Source of the DNA: Acidobacteriota bacterium
GTDB lineage: Bacteria > Acidobacteriota > Vicinamibacteria > Vicinamibacterales > UBA2999
Reading direction: 5' to 3'
NCBI GenBank assembly: GCA_018000455.1
Contig: JAGNJW010000004.1
Coordinates: forward strand, 1-64,000
DNA: 64,000 bases
Position numbers and translations under genes: made by a program. The notes under the pieces are model-generated. The model was given only the letters and a program-made list of their open reading frames with translations. It was not told where the DNA came from and made no database searches. Shown in pieces: positions 51,681 through 60,364 of this stretch (position 1 is the first letter of the stretch; each line of letters starts with the position of its first letter).

Positions 51681-54239
51681 TCAGCGCCCGCCGCCGGCCG
51701 TCGCTTCCTTGCCGCGTGTCACGTAGATGTCACGCGCTTCCTTGAACTGGCCGAGCACGTGCGCCTTCTCCTGGTCGCTGCGCCAGCCAGGATCCTTGTC
51801 TGCCATGGCGGTGAGCTTGTCGATCCAGCGCACGAAGTAGTCGGCGGAGGCGGCACTGCGGATGGGCTGGGCGCCGACCGTGACGAAGATCGGATTCGTC
51901 ACCGCCATCGGCCGCGTGTTCTCGACCGGGAACGTCCGCGGCGCACCGATCGCCCGCAGCGAGTACCAGCCGCTCGCCTTGATGTCGAGCGGCAGCTCGA
52001 AGGTCGCCGCGCGCTTGTCGCCGGTGAGCGGAATCGTGTGCACGACCGTGCCGCCCGACACCAGCTCGAAGCGCTCCAGGCCGACGATCGACTGCAGCGT
52101 GCCCTTGAAGGTCACGCGGCCGCCGCCGGCCGGCAGGGCCACCTCTTCGCCCATGGCCGCGTCGTTGGCGGTGAACTCGAGCAGTGGACCGTTGGTGACG
52201 AACCCCTTGCCCGCCAGCATGGTCTTCATCCAGTTCTCCCACGTGAGCGGCTGGTCGCCGAGCAGGAAGTAGCCGCGCGATACGCCGACCAGCTCGACGC
52301 GGTGGAGGCTCGAGATCGAGTCTTCACCGCCCGTGACCGGCACCCGGAAGCCGTTGTTGAGGGTGTGGTACCACACGGTGAGCACGGCGTCGCCGGCGCT
52401 CTGCGACCACAGCTCGTGGTAGCTCACGCTGCCGAGTGCGACATCGACCGGGAAGCCCTTGGCGGTTCCGAGGGTGCTCTCGAGCGGATCGGCGTCGCCG
52501 CCGTAGGGGTGGACGTAGGCGCCGATGCCGCCCTGCTCTTTCGCGTAGCGGAAGATGTCGGTGTTCGACGGATACAGGCTGCCGATGCCGGTGCCTTCGT
52601 AGCCGGTGACGAACGGCGAGATGAGGTTGTTCTTCAGATTGAAGAGCGAGATGTGACCGTAGAACGGGGGACGGTACTCCTGGCCCACGTGCATCACGTA
52701 GTCGCCCTTCGAGAGCGGGTGCAGTGACTGGCCTGGTGTGTAGTGCTGGTAGTCGAGGATGCGGTTGTCCTTGTTGGCAATCTGCAGGCTGGTCATCCCC
52801 ATGTCCTCGGCCTTGGCCATCAGGATCATGTTCTCGGGCGTGTTGTGCAGGTTGCCGGCGTAGTTCATGTGCACGTGGTTGCTGCCCGAGCGCCAGCCAC
52901 GGGCGCCGAAGTCCACCATGCGCTTCAGGCGCACGGTCACGTTGTTGGTCGAGCCGGCCTTGACGTCGATCGTCGTCTTCGCGATCTCGTATTCGAAGCC
53001 TTTGGTGACCTCGATGGTGAACGAGCCGACCGGGGCGTGGGTGGTGTAGCTGCCGGGCGTGTGAAAGAGGTGCCGGTTGAGCGTCGCCAGGCGTTCGTAG
53101 GAATCCGGCGGCGTGTAGGGCTTGCCGTCGGCCGCGGTCTGGTAGACGCGCGCCGGCGTCTCGGCGCCGGTCAGGTCATCGACGACCCGCACGGCGATCG
53201 TGCCCATCGGGCGCTTGTAGCGGCGCTCGGTGATGCGCACCAGGTGCTGCTCGCCACCCCACGACTTCATGAGCTTCAGCTGCGGGATGCCTTCCTCGTT
53301 CGAGATGTAGGCAATCCACTCGCCATCGGGCGACCACCGCGGCAGGAAGTGATCGTGCTCGCCGAAGGTCATCTTGTAGGGTTCGCCGCCCACCGTGGGC
53401 AGCACGAAGAGCTCGGTGTACTGCCCGCCGAGGTGCGAGGCGTAGACCATGCGCTTGCCGTCGGGCGACCACTGCGGACGGGTGCGGTAGAGCGTCTCTT
53501 CCTTGTGGATGAGCGTGGCGCGCGGTGTGGCCATGACGTTGGCCTCGACCGGCACCCGCCAGATGCCGCCCGAGCCGAGCGGAATACTGCGGTTCGACAC
53601 CAGCAGCAGCTCCTTGCCGTCGGGAGACCACGACGGTGAGATGTGCACATCGACGTCACCGAAGTAGAGGCGGTCGCGGCCGAACGAGTTGTCGGTCGTG
53701 ACCTGCACGCTCTTTCCGGCCTTGCCGTCCACGATGTCCATCACGTAGATGTTGAAGTAGCCGTTCGGCGCCGTCGACACGTAGGCCAGGCGCTTGCCGT
53801 CGGGCGACCAGGCCGGTTCGTGGTTCACGTGCGGGCCGGTCGTGAGGTCGACCGAGGCGCCCGTCGCCACGTTCAGCAGGCGCAGGTTGATGCTCTTCGC
53901 GTCGTCGTCGGCCGTGTAAGCCAGCCACTTGCCGTCGGGTGAGAACTCCGGCATCGACAGGTACTCGCGCGCCGAGTAGGCGAGTTCCTTCGCCACCGTG
54001 CCGCCCACCTCGACCGTCCAGATGGAGCCGTCCATCGCGAAGGCGATGCGCTTGCCGTCGGGAGACCACGACGGCCACCACGGCGTGCTGCTCGCCGCCG
54101 GCGCGAAGTAGTAGTTGTGCATGTAGTTCCCGCCCGTCTTGGCGTTCGGGTATACCTGCGCATCGACGCGCCCCACGGCGAGAGCGGCCAGCAGAGCGAC
54201 GACGAGTCCCAACGAGCGCACGAGTGTCTTCACGAGCAA
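51681..54239 (-). CDS. Exported CehA/McbA-type metallohydrolase with TolB-like propeller
   Basis: 852 aa with a signal peptide ending near residue 28 (ALAVGRVDAQ). Residues about 45-340 contain six or more PD40/TolB-like repeats, each with the phrase S-P-D-G-K (WSPDGKRIAFAM, FSPDGKWLAYTA, WSPDGKRLAYVS, WSPDGKELLLVS, WSPDGKRMVYAS, WSPDGEWIAYIS). A strand-rich linker follows, then a PHP-like domain: GSNHVHMNYAGN (first metal-site His pair), MGMTSLQIANKDNRI, and IGAYVHPYGGDADPLE. This layout is that of CehA/McbA-family proteins of Acidobacteria and others, of which only carbaryl-type hydrolases are characterised. The native substrate is unknown. Divergent from def. Confidence 0.85.
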   Translation of the reverse strand: MLVKTLVRSLGLVVALLAALAVGRVDAQVYPNAKTGGNYMHNYYFAPAASSTPWWPSWSPDGKRIAFAMDGSIWTVEVGGTVAKELAYSAREYLSMPEFSPDGKWLAYTADDDAKSINLRLLNVATGASVDLTTGPHVNHEPAWSPDGKRLAYVSTAPNGYFNIYVMDIVDGKAGKSVQVTTDNSFGRDRLYFGDVDVHISPSWSPDGKELLLVSNRSIPLGSGGIWRVPVEANVMATPRATLIHKEETLYRTRPQWSPDGKRMVYASHLGGQYTELFVLPTVGGEPYKMTFGEHDHFLPRWSPDGEWIAYISNEEGIPQLKLMKSWGGEQHLVRITERRYKRPMGTIAVRVVDDLTGAETPARVYQTAADGKPYTPPDSYERLATLNRHLFHTPGSYTTHAPVGSFTIEVTKGFEYEIAKTTIDVKAGSTNNVTVRLKRMVDFGARGWRSGSNHVHMNYAGNLHNTPENMILMAKAEDMGMTSLQIANKDNRILDYQHYTPGQSLHPLSKGDYVMHVGQEYRPPFYGHISLFNLKNNLISPFVTGYEGTGIGSLYPSNTDIFRYAKEQGGIGAYVHPYGGDADPLESTLGTAKGFPVDVALGSVSYHELWSQSAGDAVLTVWYHTLNNGFRVPVTGGEDSISSLHRVELVGVSRGYFLLGDQPLTWENWMKTMLAGKGFVTNGPLLEFTANDAAMGEEVALPAGGGRVTFKGTLQSIVGLERFELVSGGTVVHTIPLTGDKRAATFELPLDIKASGWYSLRAIGAPRTFPVENTRPMAVTNPIFVTVGAQPIRSAASADYFVRWIDKLTAMADKDPGWRSDQEKAHVLGQFKEARDIYVTRGKEATAGGGR

Positions 54240-54361
54240 CCTCCGAAGTAATCGATTCAGCGAACAGGCCGTGAGTCTACACCCGACGGCTCGCCGCCAG
54301 TCGTCCCGCGTGGCCCGACGCGGCGGTGGACAGACTCTGGCCAGTCTGTTGTACTTACGGC

Positions 54362-54889
54362 ATGTCCATTCTGAAGGTCTCGCGCATGGGGCACCCGGTG
54401 CTGCGCCAGACGGCCCGGCCGGTGGAACGCTCCGAGATCAAGGACCCGCGGTTCCAGAAGTTCATCGACGACATGATCGAGACCATGCACGAGTACAGCG
54501 GGGTCGGACTGGCCGGCCCGCAGGTGCATGAAGGCCTGCGGCTGTTCGTCGCCATGCTCGATGACGACGACGAGGCCGAGGCGAGCGTCATCATCAATCC
54601 GGTCATCACTCCCTCCGACGCGAGGATCGTCGAAGGCTGGGAGGGCTGCCTGAGCATCCCCGAGGTTCGGGGGCGGGTGCCCCGAGCCCAGAAGATCGTC
54701 GTGCAGGCACTCGATCGCAGGGGACGGACGGTCGAGATCGAGGCCGAGGACCTTGCGGCCCGTGTCATCCAGCACGAGACCGACCATCTCGACGGCCTGC
54801 TGTTCCTCGATCGCATGCAGTCGCTGACTTCTCTGACGTATCTGGACGAGTACTCGCGCTACCACGCTCGCGGCGGCGACGACGAGTGA
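54362..54889 (+). CDS. def: Peptide deformylase
   Basis: 175 aa from ATG at 54362. It removes the formyl group from nascent proteins, using Fe or Zn. All three motifs are present: GVGLAGPQ at 47-54, EGCLS at 94-98 (Cys ligand) and HETDH at 138-142 (two His ligands and catalytic Glu). A TGTACT string lies 6 nt before the start, giving another possibly leaderless transcript. The next gene begins 20 nt downstream. Confidence 0.96.
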   Translation: MSILKVSRMGHPVLRQTARPVERSEIKDPRFQKFIDDMIETMHEYSGVGLAGPQVHEGLRLFVAMLDDDDEAEASVIINPVITPSDARIVEGWEGCLSIPEVRGRVPRAQKIVVQALDRRGRTVEIEAEDLAARVIQHETDHLDGLLFLDRMQSLTSLTYLDEYSRYHARGGDDE

Positions 54890-54908
54890 CGGCCGGTCGG
54901 ATGCCGCG

Positions 54909-55895
54909 ATGAAGCGCACCATGCGACGTCTTGGCGTCCTGCTGGTCGTGGCGGGCACGGGGCTGGCCCTGTGGCGCGGCGTCGCCGAGCTGCCCGGCCT
55001 GCCCTACGCAGGTGCCATTGCGCGGCCTGTCTGGGCGGCCGACGGCCCGGCGGTGCTCATCGACAACGCCCACTGGAACGCGGGTACCGGCACCGGCCGG
55101 CTGCGGGCCTTCGCGGGCCTGCTGGCGGCCGACGGCTACACGGTGCTTCCGGAAGGCAACGCCACCCGTGCCGAGATGCTCGAGAACGCCAGGATTGCGG
55201 TGGTGGCCAACCCGCTCGGCGTGCTCGGGGCCGTGCGGCGGGTGGCCGACCGGGCCGGCCTGGCCGGTCTGACGTTCCTCGACGACGACGGTCTGCTCAC
55301 CCAGGAGATCGAAACCACGGTGCAGTGGGTCGAGAACGGTGGGTCGCTGCTCGTTGCGGCAGACGAGTCACCGCTCGCCCGGGGCAGCCGGGGACTGGCC
55401 GCGCGTTTCGGCGTTGGCCTGCGCGGGCGGCTCGTCGTCGATCTCGGGCACTCGGATGGTCGCGATCCCTCGCGTCTGGTCTTCTCCCGCGAGAACGGTC
55501 TATTCGGTGTACACCCCGTCGTCGACGGCTTCCCCGACGCCCCGCCGGTGAACCGCGTGGTCACCTTCGGCGGGCAGGCGATCGAGCCGCCCCCGGGGGC
55601 TGCCGTGCTGCTGCGCCTCGGCACTTCGGCCGCCGAAGTCGACCGCCAGGGTGACCCGCCGACGACCGGCGAATCCGTGGCCGGCCTCGCCCAGGCCATC
55701 GCGTTCGAGCGCGGCCGCGGCCGCGTCGTGGTGCTCGGGGATACGCACCTGCTCACGGCCGATCCGGCGGCGGGCGGCGTGCCGACGGGACTCGACTGGG
55801 CCGCGACGAACAACGAGCGCTTCGTGCGCTATGTCATGCGCTGGTTGTCGAGACGAGACGACGCGCCAGTGCCCGGCCGCCAGACACTAAGATAG
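54909..55895 (+). CDS. Membrane-anchored protein of unknown function, DUF4350-like
   Basis: 328 aa from ATG at 54909. One N-terminal hydrophobic segment (LGVLLVVAGTGLALWRGVA) can act as an anchor or signal. The remainder is a Rossmann-like domain: AVLIDNAHWNAGTGTGRLRA, a gap, VVANPLG, then WVENGGSLLVAADESPLARGS and GRVVVLGDTHLL, which resembles the DUF4350 or GATase1-like proteins in which N-h-...-G-G-s-L-L recurs. No catalytic residues can be assigned. It lies between def and thyX with small gaps, so the three may be one transcript. Confidence 0.6.
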   Translation: MKRTMRRLGVLLVVAGTGLALWRGVAELPGLPYAGAIARPVWAADGPAVLIDNAHWNAGTGTGRLRAFAGLLAADGYTVLPEGNATRAEMLENARIAVVANPLGVLGAVRRVADRAGLAGLTFLDDDGLLTQEIETTVQWVENGGSLLVAADESPLARGSRGLAARFGVGLRGRLVVDLGHSDGRDPSRLVFSRENGLFGVHPVVDGFPDAPPVNRVVTFGGQAIEPPPGAAVLLRLGTSAAEVDRQGDPPTTGESVAGLAQAIAFERGRGRVVVLGDTHLLTADPAAGGVPTGLDWAATNNERFVRYVMRWLSRRDDAPVPGRQTLR

Positions 55896-55903
55896 GCCCA
55901 CCC

Positions 55904-57451
55904 ATGCCTTCGCTGGCCCTAGCCACCGACGCCCCGAGAGTGACGCTGCGCAGTGCTCCGGCCGTGCCCTACGACGGCGCCATCGCCGCGGCACGGACGT
56001 GCTACTCGCCGCGCGTCATCGACCCGGGTGAAATCACCGACAAGCAGCGCGACTCGATCGGGCCGCTGACGTTCGAAGGCGGCCATCACACCGTCTTCCA
56101 GCACGCGCACTTCGAATTCGGGCTCGAGAACATCTCTCGCCAGTTCGTCTGGAGCGTGCTGCACGCCTACCCGTTCTACAACTCCGAGCAGTCTAGTCAG
56201 CGCTACGTCAAGCTCAAGGAGCCGCGCGCGTTCGTGCCGCCGATCGAGGGTGAGGCGCTGCGCGTCTACGAGCAGGCCGTGCTGGCCGCGTGGGACCACT
56301 ACGCCGAGCTGTCTGCGCTGCTCAAGGACGACGCCTTGGCGATCTTGAAGGAGCTGCGCTACCTGCGGCCTTCCAACAACTCTGCGCGCCACGCGGCGGT
56401 CGAACGCGAGGCCGAGAAGAAGGCCATCGAGACGGCGCGCTACGTCATCCCGATTGCGGCCTTCACGTCGATGGTGCACACGGTCTCCGGGCTCGTGCTG
56501 CACCGCCTGCACCGCATGTTGAGCGCCGGCGATACGCCCCACGAAGCCCGCCTCGTCGTCGGTGCGATGGTCGACCTCGTCAAGGCGGTCGACCCGATGT
56601 TCTTCGAGAAGGTGGGCCTCGAGACGCTGGCGAGCGACGACCTGCCGGAAGCCTCGTTTCCGCGCGCGCGCGCCGGCGGCGACGCCTTCGCCGCGGCGTT
56701 CGATGCCCGGCTCGGCGGCAAGGTCTCGCGCCTGCGCGACTGGTCGTCGGATGCCGAAGCCGTGGTGGGCGATGCGGTGCGGGCGACGTTCGGTCTCGAG
56801 GCCGGCGATCTCGACGATGACGAGGCGCTCGAGCGCGTGATGGACCCGGCGCGCAATCGCTACCGCGTCGACATGCTGAACGTGTCGCACCACTCGCCGA
56901 TGATGCGGGCGCTGCACCACGCGTCGTACGTCTTCGAGAAGAAGCTCAGCCACACCGCCGATTCGCAGGACCAGCGCCACCGGATGGTGCCGGCCTCGCG
57001 TCCGCTCATGACCTTCGCCGACACGACCGAGCCCGACGTCGTCACCCCGCGGCTGCTCAGCCGGAACCCGCGCGCCCTGGCCGTTTACGAGCGCGCGGTC
57101 GCCGGGGCGTGGCAGGCGAAGAACCGGCTGCTCGCCCTCGGCGTACCGCTCGAGTACGCGCTCTACCTGCTGCCGAACGCCAAGGCGCTGCGACTGGTCG
57201 AATCGGGCAGTTTCCTCGCCCTGCAACACAAGTGGACGTTGCGCACGTGCTTCAACGCGCAGGAGGAGATCTACCTCGCGTCGATGGACGAGATCGCCCA
57301 AGTGCGCGAGGTGCACCCGCGCCTCGGCAAGCACCTGGGCCCGCCGTGCGTGCTGCGCAACCAGGTCGTGTCGCCCCGCTGCACCGAAGGGTCGCATTTC
57401 TGCGGCGTGCCGGTGTGGAACAGCTTCCCGCTGGCCGTGCGACGGTTGTAG
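55904..57451 (+). CDS. thyX: Double-domain FAD-dependent thymidylate synthase ThyX-like
   Basis: 515 aa, about twice the length of ordinary ThyX. Two ThyX-like domains follow each other. Domain 1 (about 10-260) has the flanking ThyX pattern HHTVFQHAHFEFGLENISRQ and FYNSEQSSQRYV, the S-x-R-Y half of the ThyX motif, but no RHR. Domain 2 (about 300-515) has FEKKLSHTADSQDQRHRMVP, the Q-R-H-R half, and the late LEYALYLLPNAKALRLVESG. Thus the canonical RHRxxSxNxxSxRY signature is divided between the halves. It would methylate dUMP with CH2-THF, FAD and NADPH. No thyA is in the window. A TAAGAT box lies 10 nt before the start. Confidence 0.85.
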   Translation: MPSLALATDAPRVTLRSAPAVPYDGAIAAARTCYSPRVIDPGEITDKQRDSIGPLTFEGGHHTVFQHAHFEFGLENISRQFVWSVLHAYPFYNSEQSSQRYVKLKEPRAFVPPIEGEALRVYEQAVLAAWDHYAELSALLKDDALAILKELRYLRPSNNSARHAAVEREAEKKAIETARYVIPIAAFTSMVHTVSGLVLHRLHRMLSAGDTPHEARLVVGAMVDLVKAVDPMFFEKVGLETLASDDLPEASFPRARAGGDAFAAAFDARLGGKVSRLRDWSSDAEAVVGDAVRATFGLEAGDLDDDEALERVMDPARNRYRVDMLNVSHHSPMMRALHHASYVFEKKLSHTADSQDQRHRMVPASRPLMTFADTTEPDVVTPRLLSRNPRALAVYERAVAGAWQAKNRLLALGVPLEYALYLLPNAKALRLVESGSFLALQHKWTLRTCFNAQEEIYLASMDEIAQVREVHPRLGKHLGPPCVLRNQVVSPRCTEGSHFCGVPVWNSFPLAVRRL

Positions 57452-57466
57452 TGCCAGGCGAACCTC

Positions 57467-58156
57467 GTGCCCTGGCTCGCGCATCTCTACACGGCCTCGG
57501 GAGCAGCAGCGGCTCTGGCTGCGGTGCTGGCGCTCGAGGCCGGCGATATCCGTGCGACATTTCTGTGGCTGGCTTTGACCGTCGTCGTCGATGCCACCGA
57601 CGGCCTGCTGGCGCGGGCGCTGCGTGTCAAGGAACGGCTGCCGTGGTTCGACGGCGCCACGCTCGACAACCTGGTCGACTTCCTCACCTACGTCTTCGTC
57701 CCGGCCCTCGTCATCGTACGGACCGGCGTGGTGCCGGCGCCGCTTGCCGTGCCGCTGGCCGTGGCCATCCTGCTCTCGAGCGCCTACGGCTTCAGTCGCG
57801 CCGATGCCAAGGCGGCGACCACCGATCACTTCTTCACCGGGTTCCCGTCGTACTGGAATATCGCCGCGCTCTACTTGTACGTCTGGCGTCTCCCTTCGGC
57901 GATGAACGCCGCGATCCTGATCCTGCTCGTGGTGTTGGTGTTCGTGCCGATCCGCTACGTCTACCCCTCCCGGACCACCAAGTGGCGGCTGGCCACGAAC
58001 CTGCTCGGCGCGGTCTGGGGTGTCGCGATGGCGATGATCATCTGGCGCCTGCCCTCGGTGGACGGCCCGTGGATGCCGCTCTCGCTCGTGTTTCCCGTCT
58101 ATTACCTCGGTCTGTCCGCGCGTCTGAGCCTCGACGAACGCCGCACTCGTCGATGA
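57467..58156 (+). CDS. CDP-alcohol phosphatidyltransferase, phosphatidylcholine-synthase-like
   Basis: 229 aa from GTG at 57467. About seven membrane spans. The catalytic CDP-alcohol motif reads DATDGLLAR, then WFDGATLDNLVD, corresponding to D-G-x2-A-R-x(n)-G-x3-D-x3-D with the extra residues typical of phosphatidylcholine synthase (Pcs). Pcs couples choline to CDP-diacylglycerol in the inner membrane. The fit to Pcs is from motif spacing and the DFLTYVFVPALVIVRTG segment, so another head group is possible. It follows thyX by 15 nt. Confidence 0.8.
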   Translation: MPWLAHLYTASGAAAALAAVLALEAGDIRATFLWLALTVVVDATDGLLARALRVKERLPWFDGATLDNLVDFLTYVFVPALVIVRTGVVPAPLAVPLAVAILLSSAYGFSRADAKAATTDHFFTGFPSYWNIAALYLYVWRLPSAMNAAILILLVVLVFVPIRYVYPSRTTKWRLATNLLGAVWGVAMAMIIWRLPSVDGPWMPLSLVFPVYYLGLSARLSLDERRTRR

Positions 58157-58201
58157 ACTGCGCCACGGACGCCGCCGGCCGCCGCCAGCGCGCAGCCGCT
58201 G

Positions 58202-58254
58202 TAGACCGAACGGTCTAATCCGTGTATGCTCCCGTCCATAGACCGATCGGTCTA
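58202..58254. promoter_or_regulatory. Two 16-bp palindromic operators for the TetR regulator
   Basis: TAGACCGAACGGTCTA (58202-58217) and TAGACCGATCGGTCTA (58239-58254) differ only in one central base pair; the second is a perfect palindrome. Their centres are 37 bp apart. They flank a region that must hold the promoter of the cupin-tetR operon, starting at 58292. The length and symmetry are typical of TetR/AcrR operators, and the operon encodes such a regulator, so autoregulation is likely. Confidence 0.85.
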
Positions 58255-58291
58255 GACGCGCTCGGCCATCCCATTGACAGGAGCGATCATC

Positions 58292-58678
58292 ATGCGAGTA
58301 GCCAAAGACGACGTCGACGTGAGAATGGAGATTCCCGGTGCCGTCGTTCGCCAGCGAATGAACTTCGGCGACGCCGGCAGCTTCGGCAAGTTGAGCGGCG
58401 AGTACTTCACGCTCGCCGCCGGCGTTGATACGACGCCGCTGTTCGTGGGTCTGAAGGGCAATCTTTGTCAGTGCCCACACTGGGGCTTCGTGCTGCGGGG
58501 GCGAATCACGACCACCGATGCGCACGGCGTAGAGGAGACGGTGACCGCCAACGACCTGTTCTACTGGCCGCCCGGGCACAACGTGAAGGTCGTAGACGAC
58601 GCCGAGATCATCATGTTCAGCCCGCAGCACGAACACAGCGAGGTCATCGATCATATGATTGAGATGGTCAAGGCCTAG
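58292..58678 (+). CDS. Small cupin-domain protein
   Basis: 128 aa from ATG at 58292 with ACAGGAGCG at 58278-58286. The fold is a single cupin: LCQCPHWGFVLRGRITTTDAHG, VTANDLFYWPPGHNVKV and DDAEIIMFSPQHEH. The usual metal-binding G(x)5HxH pattern is only partly kept (PHWGFVLRGR), so metal binding is uncertain. It may sense or bind a small molecule. The TetR gene starts on the base after its stop codon, so the two are coupled and share the two operators. Confidence 0.8.
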   Translation: MRVAKDDVDVRMEIPGAVVRQRMNFGDAGSFGKLSGEYFTLAAGVDTTPLFVGLKGNLCQCPHWGFVLRGRITTTDAHGVEETVTANDLFYWPPGHNVKVVDDAEIIMFSPQHEHSEVIDHMIEMVKA

Positions 58679-59311
58679 GTGACGCACTCCACCAAGCAGC
58701 GCCTGCTCGATGCCGGTTGGGCCATGCTCCTCGAGCATGGCTACAACGATCTCGGCATCCAGGCGCTGCTGACCGCGACCGGCACGCCCAAGGGGTCGTT
58801 CTACCACCACTTCAAGGACAAGCAGGACTTCGCCCTGCAGGTCGTCGACGAGTACATGCGCCAGGTGCACGCCGGCCTCGATGCCTGTCTCGGCGACGAC
58901 GGTCGCGCCCCATTGGATCGCGTGCGCCACTTCTTCGAGACCACGCGGCAGAGCTATCGGAAGGAGGGCTATCTGGGGTGTCTGCTTGGCGGCCTCGGCC
59001 AGGAGTTGTCGGGTGCCAGCCCGGTGTTCCGCCGGCGAATCGAGGCCTGTCTCAACGAGATCGCCGACCAGATCGCCGGATGTCTCGAAGCCGCACGGCA
59101 GTGCGGCGACATTCCGCAGGACGCCGTGCCGCGGCAGATGGCCAACCTGCTCGTCGATTGCTGGGAAGGCGCCGCGCTACGCAGTCGGCTGCGCGAGAAC
59201 CCGGCGCCGCTCAACGCCATGCTCGACTTCTATTTCACCGCCGCCGCCGCCGCCGTCGCCGCTCCAAGGAGCCGTCGCTCGACACACGCTAGAGCCGCCG
59301 TCAAGCGGTGA
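58679..59311 (+). CDS. TetR/AcrR-family transcriptional regulator
   Basis: 210 aa from GTG at 58679. The N-terminal helix-turn-helix is clear: STKQRLLDAGWAMLLEHGYN, IQALLTATGTPKGSFYHHF and KDKQDFALQVV. The C-terminal ligand domain (DRVRHFFETTRQSYRKEGYL, GCLLGGLGQELSGAS) resembles the TetR_C subgroup often associated with NemR- or AcrR-like electrophile and drug response. It very likely represses its own operon through the palindromes at 58202-58254. Nearby targets other than the cupin gene are not evident. Confidence 0.93.
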   Translation: MTHSTKQRLLDAGWAMLLEHGYNDLGIQALLTATGTPKGSFYHHFKDKQDFALQVVDEYMRQVHAGLDACLGDDGRAPLDRVRHFFETTRQSYRKEGYLGCLLGGLGQELSGASPVFRRRIEACLNEIADQIAGCLEAARQCGDIPQDAVPRQMANLLVDCWEGAALRSRLRENPAPLNAMLDFYFTAAAAAVAAPRSRRSTHARAAVKR

Positions 59312-59371
59312 GCCGCGGCCGCCAGACCTGTTGCCTTGTCCCGTGCCGGGCGCCCTGGGGTCGGCGCCGAC

Positions 59372-60268
59372 TCACGAATCCTGGAGCGCCAGCGCCTGGC
59401 GCACGTAGTCGGCAAACGACGTCGGGCGCACCGCGAACGTGTCGTACAGCGGCGTCGGGAGCGCGCCTGCCAGCGACGCCTGCCCGACGATCAAGCCGAG
59501 CAGCGAGCCGAGCGGTGGACTGAAAAGGCCCACGACAGGTCGCGCGATCCTGAGCACGGCCAGGGGTGCGCGCTGCACCTTGAAGCGTCGGCCGGTCACC
59601 TGCTCGGCGATGCTGATCGCCTCCAGGGCCGACAGCGGCTCCGGCCCCGCAAGCGGCAGATCGCGATTGAGCGCCGCCTGGTGCGTGACGGCGCTGGTCG
59701 CAAACGAGGCGACGTCGCCGACCGAGATGTAGCCGACAGGCGCCGTGCCTGCGCCGACGATGCGCGCGCGCCCGCGCGCCAGATCCCAGCCGGCCGGGGC
59801 GCCGGCGTGAACCTCCATGAACGCCGTCGGCTGCAGCACCGTCCAGGTCATGCCGCTCGCCCGCACCGCCCGTTCGACATCGCGCTTGTAGCGTACGAAG
59901 TCGTTGTTCGCGGGGGCGGAGGGGTCGAGAGATGTGTAGACGAAGCGGCCCACGCCAGCGCCTGCAGCCGTCTCAACCAGGGCCAGCGAGCCGCGGCGGT
60001 CGACCGCCTCCAGGGAATCGCCGCTTCGACGCGAGGTCATGGCGTTGGCGGTCGTAACGACGGCATCGGCACCCAGGCACGCGCGGACCAGGCTGTCGGG
60101 ATCCTTGAGGTCGCCCTTGACCGTCTCGCAGCCGAGGCCGCGCAGGCTCACGGCCCGAGGCGACTCCTGGCGAATGAGGGCGCGCACGTCGAAGCCGGCC
60201 GTCCGTGCGCGCGCCGAGATCGCCGATCCGAGCAAGCCCGTGGCGCCGACGACGAGTACTCGTGGCAT
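59372..60268 (-). CDS. NmrA-like NAD(P)-binding protein (atypical SDR)
   Basis: 298 aa from ATG at 60268; another ATG at 60286 is in frame. The first motif is VLVVGATGLLGSAI, the GxxGxxG loop of atypical SDR proteins, followed by VRALIRQES and VKGDLKDPDSLVRACLGADAVV. A Y-x-x-x-K-like pair occurs in VRYKRDVERAV. The family includes NmrA, complex I assembly factor-like and quinone-oxidoreductase-like proteins. Function here is unknown. A CACAAT string lies 8 nt before the ATG at 60268, which suggests a leaderless start, and the gene diverges from the selenoprotein gene. Confidence 0.82.
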   Translation of the reverse strand: MPRVLVVGATGLLGSAISARARTAGFDVRALIRQESPRAVSLRGLGCETVKGDLKDPDSLVRACLGADAVVTTANAMTSRRSGDSLEAVDRRGSLALVETAAGAGVGRFVYTSLDPSAPANNDFVRYKRDVERAVRASGMTWTVLQPTAFMEVHAGAPAGWDLARGRARIVGAGTAPVGYISVGDVASFATSAVTHQAALNRDLPLAGPEPLSALEAISIAEQVTGRRFKVQRAPLAVLRIARPVVGLFSPPLGSLLGLIVGQASLAGALPTPLYDTFAVRPTSFADYVRQALALQDS

Positions 60269-60352
60269 GTCGGCGGATTGTGACATAGCCGACAGGGTCT
60301 TCTGGCCTCGCCGTGGCGGCGTCTTCCACGGCTCACCGGCAGCCTGTTCGCG

Positions 60353-60358
60353 TAGGAT
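60353..60358 (+). promoter_or_regulatory. -10 element, leaderless selenoprotein gene
   Basis: TAGGAT ends 6 nt before the ATG at 60365. It follows the same pattern as other genes of the window. Confidence 0.45.
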
Positions 60359-60364
60359 CGGGGC

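Noticed and set aside
55919..58930. A 1003-codon open frame on the minus strand
   Set aside because: It lies opposite thyX, the phosphatidyltransferase and the cupin gene, all with clear homology; the long antisense frame is a product of high G+C codon bias.
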